A DNA stretch of 64,000 bases, from NCBI GenBank assembly GCA_025667525.1, contig CM046874.1, positions 423,009,729 to 423,073,728 on the forward strand. Reading direction: 5' to 3'. Each line of letters starts with the position of its first letter. Positions within the stretch are counted from its first letter, which is position 1. The stretch comes from Glebionis coronaria (Eukaryota > Streptophyta > Magnoliopsida > Asterales > Asteraceae). The translations under genes and the position numbers were made by a program. The notes beneath the pieces were generated by a model, which saw only the letters and a list, made by a program, of their open reading frames with translations, ran no database searches and was not told where the DNA came from. This document shows positions 1 to 10,496 of this stretch, piece after piece.

Positions 1-1199
1 ATTTGAGACCTTTCTCGGACCGATATTTGGCATGTACTTCATACTTCAAATCTTGGGAAGACGTTCTTGAAATTATGGTCTTCTCTTCATATATTTGGAA
101 TTTCTTCACTTGACGTTTTTGAGAGATTCTTCATATTGGACCACGACTTCATCATTTTTCTTCAATCTTTACTTTGGATTTTGATATACAACAATCCGCC
201 TCCTTTTCGGACTTGGATATATTTATCCTCATACCTTGTTAGGGTCTTTTTGGATAGACTTTCTCCATGATCTTTAGGGGAGTAACTGCTTCTCGTCGTG
301 TGTCTCGATCCTTCATATTGATTTACGAATAATGATACTTCACATCATCTTTGGATCTTTAGCAAAAATAGATCTCCTCATGCCTTGTTAGGGCCTTTTT
401 GGATAATCGCCAATCTTCGCGTCCCGCTTCAATAAGTTATGCCTTGGCTATGAACTCTATTCAACCCCGAGCAACTTTTAAACGATCTTGCGCTAGAGGC
501 TAAGTAACCTTTCAAATCGTACGACCTTACTTATTGCAATTATGTTTTATTCCTAATGCATTGATCTTATGGGAAGAAAAAGCCACAATTAAACACATGA
601 GTTTTTGAAAGAACACTTTCATGTTCTACGTTTAGCATGATCACTTGTCTAACTCTATCATTTCTCGTTCTTCACTATATAAAGACCTCTAATTAAAGAG
701 ACTCGTGAATACTTAGCCATGCAAGTCAAAATTAAGCCAAATTTGGATTAGCTTTCATTAAGACTATATCAAATCAAAGTTTTGGGTTTTCAAGCCACCT
801 ATAGGATCTTGCACTTTCTTGGACTTTTTCAAGTTTAGAGAATGCGTTTTAAAGTTCTCTTGATAAGTAACTTTCTAGAATCAATTATAGGAACTTGTGA
901 AAAGTTCTTGTTCTTAACCCGTAAGAGTTAAGACTTTCGCGTTTTAAAGCTCCCTATATAAAAGTCTAGCAAAACTTGAATTGAGCGGGTTAAGGAATGT
1001 AAATGGCTCCAAATGCCCATCAAGTCAAAAATTAACTCTTATTCTTCCCATCGGAAAATATACATTCGTGTCTTAAAAACACTTATGAAACATGAGAAAA
1101 AATTTAAAATTTGGCCATTTTTAGCCTTATTAGCAAAACAAAACATTGAAAGTTAGAAAGCGTGAGGGCGTAGCAAAGAAAGTACCTATTCACCCTAAG
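1..1199 (-). mobile_element. 3' untranslated part of an Athila-type retrotransposon, reverse orientation, truncated by the window edge
   Basis: Read on the minus strand, positions 1-970 match the 3' untranslated region of element D (about 7040-7810), including the block 'TAAGGTCGTACGATTTGAAA' and the 'GGCATAACTTAT' block. Positions 980-1190 match the start of element B's 3' untranslated region (51150-51340). No gag or pol lies between this stretch and the LTR at 1200-4963. The LTR joins almost directly to 3' UTR sequence, so this looks like an internally deleted derivative. No coding potential is visible. Confidence 0.75.
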
Positions 1200-4100
1200 T
1201 GATTGTGGTAAAATTACACCCTTTAGGAAAAAGGCGTAAAAGTGGTAAGTATCAAACAAATGATTTTAGGAAAAATCAAGTGTTAATGACCCTTAATGGT
1301 GTGAAAGTTCGTTTCTCAAGGAGGTATATGTGTGTGAGAAATTTGTTAAATGTTTGTGATTAATGATTGGTTTAGAAGGGGATTAGAAAAGAAGATGACG
1401 AAAACGTAAAAATAAAAATCACCAAGAAAAATCACTATTAGAAAGTTAAAACGTAGAACATTAAAAATCACCAAAATAAAAAAATAAATTCTAAAAATTA
1501 CCAAAAATTCACCAAAAATCAAAAATAATAAACTAAGAGTTTACCAATGATCAAAACTTTTTCAAACCTTTTAAATAATTAAATATTCAATTTTTAAATG
1601 CTAATTAAAGCCCTAAAAATCAAATAAATTATCAAAAAGCCCAAATAAAGATTTTTCAATTGTTAAAACTCTAAAATGACCTAAAAAGATTAAAAACTAT
1701 TTTTAGAAATTTTAAAACTAATAAAAACTATTTAAAATGATTTAAAAACTATTAAAACTTAAAATAATTATAAAAATTAATCTAAAAGTGATAAAATTAT
1801 TCTAAAAGTTGCTAAATTCCTATTTTAATGTATTAAACCTAAGAAAAATGTAAAAAGTTGGAAAAAGTGAAATTTTAAAAATAATAATAAAATAATAATA
1901 AAATAATATTAAAAATCTAAAAATTCTAAAAAATTCTAAAAACTTGCAAACTAGCTTATTTTAACCTAAATAATAATAAAATCAAAGTGAAATTACCAAA
2001 ATACCCCTAATAGGCCCTCAAATGGGCCAAATCCAAAAACAGTCAACCTAAATGGGCTTTTGGGCCCAAAAAGTCAAACTTGGCCCAATTGACTTGGAAA
2101 AGCCCTATCTGACTTAAAATTCAATTTTAAGAACAAAACTCTAAAGGCCCAAAAGCTGAATGTGAGCTTATCACAGCTTATTGAACACAAAGCTTATTCT
2201 TATTGGGCTTTTTAGCCCATTAAGCCATAAGCTAATGCCATAAGCTCTAATTTGACACACAACCCTCTTTTAGGATGCTTAAAAGATCTGTCAAAAGAAA
2301 TTTCCAATAAGCACACTCAATAAGCCAGAAAATAGAAAAGCAAAAATTCACAAAACGACAAAATAGTCGTTTTTGAGAAATAATGCACCTCAGAAGCTGA
2401 TTCAACTTGCAAAAGCTTTCAAATGGACTCAATAAGCAATATCAATCAACAAAAATCCAATAAGCTCAACCAATAAGCCAGAATAAGCACAAATGAACTT
2501 ATGTAAAAGTCAAAGGAGTTGGTTTTCTAGTCAAACCTAAAAGTCAACCACCCAAATGCTCCAGTATGAACAAATGGGTCAAAATATGAGCACCTATTAC
2601 AAAAACTAAGTTGTTGCTGGTTGGAATAAGCTGTTATAGCTTATTGATAAGCTGACACCAAAATTGCACTATCAGTGGCAACCAGCAGGGGAAAGGAGTT
2701 CCCACTGCTTTGACTAATTGACCAAGCTTTTATGAGAGTTCTGGTTTGATTCAATTGGAAACAAAGGCACCCTTGTGATCAGTGAATCACAAGGAGTCAA
2801 CAGCAACAATAAAATCACAAAATGATCCACACAATAAGCCAAACAGTCCACATATATGCTCCAGATATGCAAATAAGCAGTTAAGCACTTAATAAGCAGA
2901 TTTAAGCAAAATAAGCCAACCAAACTTAACAGGATGCATACACAAGCTATATAAACTAACAATAAACACAAAGCAACAAGAATCAAACACTGAATCAAAG
3001 AAATCAGCAAGATCAAAGCACTAGAAGTTACTGATGAACAATGAACATATGCAGGAAACAAGTTTTGTTGATATACTTGACACTTGATCCAATTTCAAGC
3101 CTCAAATCCTTCTACCCTGGTGTTATTAACTATGATTTAGCACTTGTTAGCCCTAGCCTAAGCCTAGATCTAGGTGTCCTCAAAATCCTAGCCAATTTTA
3201 CCAAGTTATGAAGATTTTATAGCTAATCTATGAATCTATGTGTTCAAGACCTCAAAACCTGCAAACAGATGAACAATATCACCTAAACAACAGATACCAA
3301 CACTAGCAACCAACAAACAAACACTTAACAAGCCACAAATCCAACTTATGCAGTAATCCCAAACACCCTTTTAAAACTTGATTTCACAAATTTTCAAAGG
3401 CTTATGAAGATTCAACCCACAAATCAGATCAGTAACACCTCAATAACATCAAACAAAGCCAAATCAACAATAATCAACCACAATAACACAGATTCAACCA
3501 TAAACATGCAAATTCACCAAAAATTCAGAAAATAAAAGAGAAATTGAAAAAGGAGAAGGGTGCAAACCTCCAAGACCTACATCCAGGCCCTGGATTGTTT
3601 GAGCTGAGGTACTAGCAGAACAAGTACCAGCTTCCAATGCTGCTAAGATGAACAAACAATAAGGTGAGATCAAATAAACAAGCACTTTCTGATTTTTGAA
3701 ACCCAAGCTTTATCAACTAAAACCTTGCCTCAAAAACCTTCAAACATATAAATGGAACTCAGAATTAGGCTATTCCAACACCAACTTTTAATAAACAAGA
3801 ACAAGATTTCTCAAAATTCAAAAAATCAAATTTTATTACTTAAAAAGGAATTACAAAGATTGATAGCCTAAAACTGGAACAAAAGGACTCTCACATGTTG
3901 AGGTCTCCTTTTATAGGCAAATGCCTGGCTAAACACTATTCATAAACCCTAGAAGTGAAATTCCCTAAATGCCCTAAGTCCTTCTAGACGTTTTGGTGGA
4001 ATGAGCTGTTCAAATTCATCTTGGACGTTCATTTCAGCTTTGATATGAAGTAATGATCCTTGGTTGTTGATTTGGCCACGTCATTTTACTTGAAGGCCAA

Positions 4101-4963
4101 GTTGTGTTTTCATTGGCTGAGAATGTTGAGTGTGGGGTCCAAGGAGTAGTGGGAGTGAGGGTTTTGTGTGTGGAATTTGTTTCTGCACATGCGAATCAAG
4201 TGTGGGTTAGGTTAATTTAGATTTACCCTTTGTTTAAGTTGGTGTAAATTCTGGGCTGGTAAAAGTGAATAGTGACAAGTTTTGATCTGAAAATGGGGGA
4301 GTGTTATGTGTTTGGCGCATTTTCATTTCAAATGTTTCAAATGCACAAGTTTGCCCCTTGTTCTTTCTTTCTTTTGTATTTTGTGTTTAAAAACCCATCA
4401 GCGCCCATTTCCTTTGTATCAACGTTTCATTACTTGTCATTTTTGGCACAAACTTTCCAAAAAGGGTTTCAAGGGTTAATTTTGGACTTTTTGCATATTT
4501 GAAGGACTGATCTTGGACAATGTTGATCTTCAAAGGTCTTCATTGTATCTTTAACTTGATGAGGGACCATTATTGGCAATTTTGATTTGTTGAGGGACTA
4601 ATCTTGCCATTTCTTCAAAGTTGAAGGACCTTTTGTGTAATTTTGACAAACTTAAGGGACCAAACTTGTAATTATGAATATACAAGGGTTTTAAGTGTCA
4701 TTTCTTCAATAAATGAGGATCAATCTTGTTTGTCTTCAAGTCTTCAAGGGTATTTGTTGAGAATTTCCATGATTAGGGCCCGGTTCTTTGTACGGCTTCG
4801 TTTCTCGTGTCTGTTTTTCCTTGTAACTTGTGATCTTTTGTCTTTTTCACGATATCCATACCTAAAATACACAAGTAAACAAACACAAGCATATATATGG
4901 TATTTTATGACATTTTATGCATTTAAAGCCCGAAAAGAACGATGAGATCATGTATAAATGCCA
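1200..4963 (-). repeat. Long LTR of the B-type Athila family (old, diverged copy)
   Basis: On the minus strand it starts TGATGAGAT at 4963 and ends near 1200 with a block matching the 3' end of the B LTRs (46600-46657, 56290-56343). About 3.76 kb, close to the 3.80 and 3.79 kb of the two LTRs of element B, but clearly diverged. It interrupts a pol fragment exactly at 4963/4964. The 'GCTTATT' word is very frequent at 2150-2960. The tRNA-like block of the younger B LTRs was not found here. Small ORFs inside (for example 2714-3061, 4272-4502, 4643-4945) resemble nothing and are treated as chance. Confidence 0.8.
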
Positions 4964-5547
4964 TCTCATCAATGAGCGTCACGATATATGGAGGGCCAAA
5001 AAAATCCCGAATCAAACACTTTTTTGGCGGTGTAGTTGGGACCAAAGTGACCGCCGGTGGGTCCTTTGTGGCAAGCATCAAGGATTTCTGACGCTGCCGG
5101 TCCGTCAACACATCGACGGATAATCAGGTCGGCACATTGTTTGAATAGGTAAGGGTCGTCCCAAAAGTAAGTCTTAATGTCGGTGAAGAACTTTTTCTTT
5201 TGTTGGGACGTCAACCCTTCCTTTAGAATTCCACCCGCCAAGTAGTTTGCAAAGTCCGCAAACCACGGGGTTTCATTAGATTTCGAATTTATAGACATTA
5301 AGGTCTCCAAGGGAAAAGAATCATTGATTTCTATGTTTGGATGATCCCCTTGGTAAGGATCCTCAAGTCTGCTGAGATGATCCGCGGCTAAATTTTCAGC
5401 TCCTTTTTTATCGCGAATTTCGATTTTAAATTCTTGGAGCAGCAAAACCCAGCGAAGAAGTCTTGGTTTGGAATCGTGCTTTTTCAACAAGTACTTCAGC
5501 GAGGAATGATCGGTATACACAATTGTTGTAGAAAGGACAAGATAGGG
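4964..5547 (-). pseudogene. Athila pol fragment (RNase H end to integrase zinc-binding region)
   Basis: The minus-strand frame reads from the last strand of RNase H ([13 protein letters not shown]) through the tether ([16 protein letters not shown]) to the integrase N-terminal zinc-binding region ([19 protein letters not shown]) and stops at 'YRDAH'. There the B-type LTR was inserted. The matching segments of Athila-1 (about 29760-30340) and Athila-2 (about 57310-57880) are close relatives. Reverse transcriptase and the integrase core are missing. It runs opposite to element D, which abuts it at 5547, so it is a rearranged relic and not part of D's reading frame. Confidence 0.88.
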
Positions 5548-5568
5548 ATTGTGATACTTCGAAAATAA

Positions 5569-6465
5569 ATGATCGATTTCCTCTCAATAATTGTCATCCC
5601 TCCTCTCAATTTCCCCAACGCCTCTAAGGATTGTGATACTTCGAGTGAGATTAGTGATTTCGGTCTTGATAATTTCTTTCATGAGGTTTGTGATGTGCTA
5701 ACTTTTGAGGAACTTACGGATGAGGTCGCTCTTAATGATGATGTTCCTTCCACCAACACTTTGGGAAATGATTCTTTGGCTTTCTCTAATCCTCTTTTCG
5801 ATCAAGATGATGATTTTACTTCTAGTGACGACGAGTCACTATCCGATGAAGACGTTCTGCATGAAACTTTCAAGATTTATTCGAACCCTTTATTTGATTT
5901 TGATGACGCCTACATATCTAGTGAGGTGAATCCGCTCTTTGACGAAGGGATTAAGGACATTGATAGCGCTGCTTCTCTTGATATTAATGAGCATACTTTG
6001 TTAGCCACACATCCTTCTATCCCATAGGTGGAAAGACGTGAATCTACTGAAAAAGAGACGCAGGTGGAAGGTAATTGTTCTCATACTTCTCATATTACAT
6101 TGCCACCTCATCCTACCACGTGCACACCCAAGCGGGTGATGTATCACTTTTACTCTCCTTGTTTCATACAGGGAAATGAGGATGAGTGCTTTGACCCGGG
6201 AGGTGACAATGACAATTCTATAATTGATACCCTCACGGCTTTGCCGAGTGCTCAACATCCATTGTCTTTGAGGGATGACAATGTGCTTACTTTACCCACC
6301 CCACCTCCCGTGGATCTTGAATTCACATATTTCTCATATGTCGAAAGGGTTTTTCTCCCATTCAAGACTTATCCCCCCGCCTCTCCTTTGTTGCTGTCAA
6401 CCGGGAACGAGGACAAGGTCTTTGATCCCGGTATCACATTCGAGGCTTCCCCATGGACCATTTAA
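5569..6465 (+). pseudogene. Acidic accessory ORF with NPLFD repeats and EDxxFDPGI motifs (broken)
   Basis: One frame of about 299 codons is split by a TAG at 6025-6027. The first half is strongly acidic and carries three copies of 'NPLFD'. The second half has 'NEDECFDPGG' and, near the end, 'NEDKVFDPGI'. No Gag, protease, reverse transcriptase or integrase motif is present. Element B ends its Gag-protease frame with the same type of motif ('TEDEIFDPGI' and 'NEDAIFDPGI', 50300-50635). I recall very similar acidic segments in predicted retroelement proteins of Asteraceae. The function is unknown. It sits between the pol region and the 3' UTR, where Athila elements often carry an extra ORF, but no signal peptide or clear membrane anchor is visible in this copy. 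The true start is lost at the breakpoint. Confidence 0.7.
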
Positions 6466-6473
6466 TTCGGGGA

Positions 6474-6857
6474 CGAGTCAGGCTCGTGACTTGGTCAACA
6501 AAAACAAGCGCTTTTTGGGAGGCAACCCAATTATCTATCTTATTTCACCATAAGTGTAGGGGGGAGCCCCGTTGGTGTTTCTTGTTCTCTTTCTTATCAT
6601 ATGCAGGGATTAGAGCTTCAAAGACACACTCTTGATGACTTTTGACGAACCGTGATTCCGTGTTCCCTTCTTCCCGGTTCTATCCTAAACTCTTTTCGAT
6701 TCACTATTTTATATTTCTCAATATTAAAATAGGAATCTCTTTAGTTGTCTCTTCCTTAGCGAGATTTAAACAACGTGCACAATGTCCTAAGTGTAGGGGA
6801 GTTTACTCCCACATGCTTAAACATTGAGGACAATGTTTATATTAAGTGTAGGGGGAC
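6474..6857 (+). promoter_or_regulatory. Structured start of element D's 3' UTR: two hairpins, PPT-like motifs, CATTG/CAATG stem
   Basis: Just after the last stop codon, hairpin 1 (6474-6493) pairs CGAGTCA with TGACTTG, with one G-T wobble. Hairpin 2 (6515-6530) pairs TTGGG with CCCAA around the loop AGGCAA. Purine-rich motifs of the form AAGTGTAGGGG follow at about 6553, 6789 and 6844. A 9-bp stem at 6818-6839 (TAAACATTG / CAATGTTTA, loop AGGA) precedes the third motif. Equivalent structures occur in Athila-1, Athila-2 and element B. The role is unknown. Confidence 0.6.
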
Positions 6858-8321
6858 TTCTATCGAAGTTAAGTGGCCGTTTCCTTGTATTTGTCCTCAT
6901 TTTAACCGGAAAATCAATTTTTCGACATTTTTCAAAATTTTTAATCTATTTTGGCCTAGTTGTAGTCTCCTTTATTTTTGTCACTTTCTAGTATTTTAAT
7001 AAAATGGTTTTAGCAAGTTTAGATATCTTAGATATATTAGGCCCGTTGTGAATATTTTGACTCAACCCGAGTTTACTTATCCAAGTTCACTCTAGCTAGT
7101 ATCCTTAACCATGTAGACCTTAATTGGTTTATTAGGCTAAGCATCCACGAGTCTCATTCCTTGAGATTTTAAATTGTGAAGAACGAGAAATGACAGAGTT
7201 GGTTACAAGTTTGGTATTCTCTCATTAACTTATGTGAGTTAATTATGATCTTTTTCTCCCATCACTTGCTAATAAATTATCTGCAATAAGTAAGGTCGTA
7301 CGATTTGAAAAGTTACTTAGCTTCTAGCCCAAGATCGTTTAAAAGTTGCTCGGTAATGATAAGAGTTCATATCCAAGGCATAACTTATGAAGCGGGGCGC
7401 GAAGATTGGCGAGTCCGAAAATGCCCTAACAAGGCATGAGGATTCAATTTTATTGCTGAAGATCCAAGGTGATGTGAAAAGAATTATTCCCAAAATCGAT
7501 ATGAAGGATCAAGACTCACGACGAAAAGCAATCAACTCCCATAAAGATGATGGAGAAGTCTATCCGAAAAGACCCTAACAAGGTATGAGGATAAATAGAT
7601 CCAAGTCCGAAAAGGAGGCGGATCGTTGTATCTCAAAATCCCAATTAGAGATTGAAGAAATAATCATGAAGTCGTGGTCAACAAAGTTGGAGTACCTCTC
7701 AAAAGTCTCCAAGTGAAGAAACTCTATGAACGATGAGAAGACCATTATCTCAAGCACGTCTCTCAAGATATGAAGTATGAAGTACATGTCAAATATCGGC
7801 CCGAGAAAGGTCTCAAATCGTGAACCAAGTTATGCCAAGATATGAACTTTTTGATATCCCGAGAAGCAGTTTTAAGAGATTTTGTCCTTTAGCTAACTAT
7901 TGATCAAATCGTCCTACTTTGCTTTCAGCCTTAATAAATTATCGAAATAAGTCAACAATGCATCCTCGTGATCATTCAAGACATCAATAAAACATAAGAG
8001 ATACCCATAGGAATAAGGGAGTTTAAGTGATTAATTGAACCGCATGAGTAAATGTTTGTTATGCTAACTTGTACTAACAATGATCTTGTTTTTAAGCTTG
8101 GCATGGGGAACGTGAAACTTGAGGGTGATAAACATTCATGACACACAAGCCCTAATGTAAGTCTTAGATTTCTTTACATGTTTCTTCCTTGATTGCATCT
8201 TGTCATTTTCTATCTTTTTTATTTTCCTTAGTTGTTTAATAAAGGCCAAGGTAGGTTGATTATGATGGAAAGTGTAAACCTTGCTTTATTGCTAAGCATT
8301 GCATGAGGGCATTGCAATGGT

Positions 8322-8336
8322 TAAGTGTAGGGGATT
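8322..8336 (+). promoter_or_regulatory. Polypurine tract of element D
   Basis: The motif TTAAGTGTAGGGGATT lies directly before the LTR start TGATAGGTGTG at 8337. An upstream CATTGC/GCAATG stem is conserved in Athila-1 and Athila-2. Position next to the 3' LTR fits the plus-strand primer site. Confidence 0.65.
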
Positions 8337-9949
8337 TGATAGGTGTGAAAACACCCATCTTTTCTACCACTTAATTACATTAAAACGGGACCTAAACGTA
8401 TATTTTATGTCGTAAATGGCGGAATTATGCGTGGTTTGTGTTTTTATTGTGTTTCAGGGTCGAGAAGGTGAAAAGTGGAGAAAACACGGCTTTCACGGGC
8501 TTTTATTGAAGGAAAAGACAAAAGACGAAGTCGAAAGATCAAAAGTGGAAAAAGAACGGAAGTCCAAGACCAATTCTGAAGATTTATCGAAGAAAAAGTC
8601 AAAAGACGGAAGTTTACTAAAAGCCGAAGAACTCAAGTCTAAATTATGAAGAAATTACAAGACGAGTTCAAAGAAATCCCGAGACGAAGTCTGAAAAGTC
8701 GAAGAATTTAAAAAGACTGAAAGACTGGAAGACTGAGGACCAAGAAAGAATGAAAGAAAGAGGGAGCCACCAACCACTCCCCTCTCCTATAAATACCACC
8801 CTCACAACATGTGAGAGGGTTGGTTAGTTTTAGGATTAGATTAGGAGTAGGTAGTTTCTCTCTCTAGATTTAAGCTTTCTCTCTCTAGATTAATTTGTGT
8901 TTAAGCTTTTGTTATTGAATCCGTGCTTTTTAATTAAGCTTTTAATTCATCATCTTCTTCCTTTCTAGTTTGATTTGTTCTTATTCATCATTGTTCATGT
9001 TCTTGAGTTTTTATGATTTTGATCAAGTGGGTTTTGATTGATTTGGTTATGTTTGTTAGTTTTGATGATTTGTCTTGATTGATTATTGTTAGTTGATGCT
9101 TTTTGGTTGTTTTGGTTTAATCTTTCGTTTGATTTTGATTCATTTGTGGATTGGATCGTGTTTACTGTACATCCCTGTTCTTCGCTTGGTAGTTTCTGTA
9201 TTTTATCATTCCCAGAAGTTCCGGATCAATGATCCTTCATTCGGAACATTGAAGTTCTGTGTCAACATTCCTTCATTCGGAAGTTTAAAAACTTCCGGAT
9301 CAAGTGCTTCATCCGGAACTTTGAAAGTTCCGGATCAAGGGATGCTCATTCGGAAGTTTAAGAAGTTCCGGGTAAAGGGCTTCATTCGGAAGTTTAAGAA
9401 GTTCTGGATCAAGGGCTGCTCATTCGGAAGTCTAAAAACTTCCGGATCAAAGGTGCTTCATTCGGAACTCTGAGAGTTCCGGATCAAGGGCTCTTCATTC
9501 GGAAGTTTAAAACTTCCGAATGAAGGTTTTTGTCAAGTTTGTTTTTGTTTGTTTTTTCCTTTTAAGTTCTTGTCTTTTATTTTTAAGATTATTTTTCCCG
9601 TCTTTTTATTTATGTGCACTTTTATTTGCTTTCCTTTTATTCAAGTTTAATTTCGTGTTATTTACTATTTAAAATTTTGATTTTCACAATTTACTTTTTG
9701 TTAAGTTTTAATTTTACGTCCTTTCATTTCTTCCCTTTTATTTTTTAAAGTTTTAAATTTCGCACCGTTTTCATTTCAACTTGTTTTAGTATTAGTTTCT
9801 CATCATTTATTATTCAGTCTTGCTCGTTTATTGTACCAATACCAAAACTATTTGTTTCACCAAGAACAACTGATCTCACACAATTAACCGGAAATCAATT
9901 CGAAGAGATACCGAGAACGAACTTTCAACGAGTAAAAATCTAGTTATTA
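8337..9949 (+). repeat. 3' LTR of element D
   Basis: It begins TGATAGGTGTGAAAACACCC like the Athila-1 LTR and ends near 9949 after the 'ATCAATTCGA' block that also closes the Athila-1 and Athila-2 LTRs. A TATAAATA box lies at 8789-8796. The transcribed part carries an array of TTCCG/CGGAA words (9210-9525). Overall it is diverged from the LTRs of Athila-1 and Athila-2 except at the ends. Short ORFs at 8416-8649 and 9093-9473 come from purine-rich and repeat sequence and are not considered genes. Confidence 0.82.
9210..9525 (+). repeat. TTCCGGAT / CATTCGGAAGTTT minisatellite-like array in LTR D
   Basis: About ten irregular units of 25-35 bp alternate 'TTCATTCGGAAGTTTAA' and 'AGTTCCGGATCAAGG', so both strands carry the core TTCCG. 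The array ends in a near-perfect 33-nt palindrome at 9493-9525 with 16-bp arms and one central base. It lies about 0.4 kb downstream of the LTR TATA box, so it would be transcribed. Confidence 0.8.
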
Positions 9950-10496
9950 GCGTCATCACGAACATTTGGAGGATCTAACACCTTCCCAAGTTTGGTAGCG
10001 TCATAAAGTCTTGGGTTGTCAATAAGAGCTTGCTTTGCGTAACCCCGGTTAGGTGGTAGGTCTTGTTGACGTTTTAAATCACATTCCTTAAATGATGACG
10101 TTAACAAATGTATCGTGTGAGTCGCAGAATATTGTTTTAAAAGCAAATTATCTATCTTTTTAATCTGGTTAGAAGCATTAGTTTTCGTTTCAACCTTTTT
10201 GACTCGAGTATTTTGAAATCCGTTTTAAGTTTTTGAAAATTAGTGACAACTGACTCTTTTTCTTTAACTTCTTTAGAAAGATTTGCTCTTAAATTTTTAA
10301 TCTCTTGTAAGTGATTCATTTGAATTTTACGAAATTCATCAAATTTGGGATTAGTTAGCGTGTGGTCGAGGGGTTAATTATAAAGTTTGAACCTTTTCCT
10401 TATACAAAGCAAGCTCGGCGGATAGGGTCTTATTAACACCTAGGGTTTCGATGACAACATTATTCATTTGGCCAAGCAAAGTTGTCGGAACCATTA
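9950..10496 (-). pseudogene. Degraded Copia coding segment downstream of gag
   Basis: On the minus strand, fragments such as 'SAELALYKEKV' (about 10440) and 'KQALIDNPRLYDATKLGKVL' (about 9990) are recognisable, separated by stops and frame changes. In related Copia polyproteins this is a coiled-coil linker between Gag and protease. The segment ends where element D's LTR starts. Confidence 0.6.

Larger units (their letters stand above)
5547..9949 (+). mobile_element. Element D: 5'-truncated Athila-type retrotransposon (accessory ORF, 3' UTR, 3' LTR)
   Basis: It keeps only the 3' part of an Athila-type element: an acidic accessory ORF (5569-6465), a 1.9-kb 3' untranslated region colinear with Athila-1 and Athila-2, a polypurine tract just before 8337, and an LTR at 8337-9949. 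The right end cuts a Copia element at about 9950. The left end is a breakpoint against an inverted pol fragment. The 17-bp word at 5546-5562 recurs at 5628-5644, beside the breakpoint. Confidence 0.8.

Noticed and set aside
2714..3061. Leu/Cys-rich 115-residue minus-strand ORF
   Set aside because: Inside the old B-type LTR. The hydrophobic composition comes from AT-rich sequence and the ORF is not kept in the younger B LTRs.
7387..7578. Small ORF recurring in D and Athila-2 (59813-60004)
   Set aside because: Conserved as part of the 3' UTR and broken in Athila-1 (near 32350). Differences between copies do not favour third codon positions.
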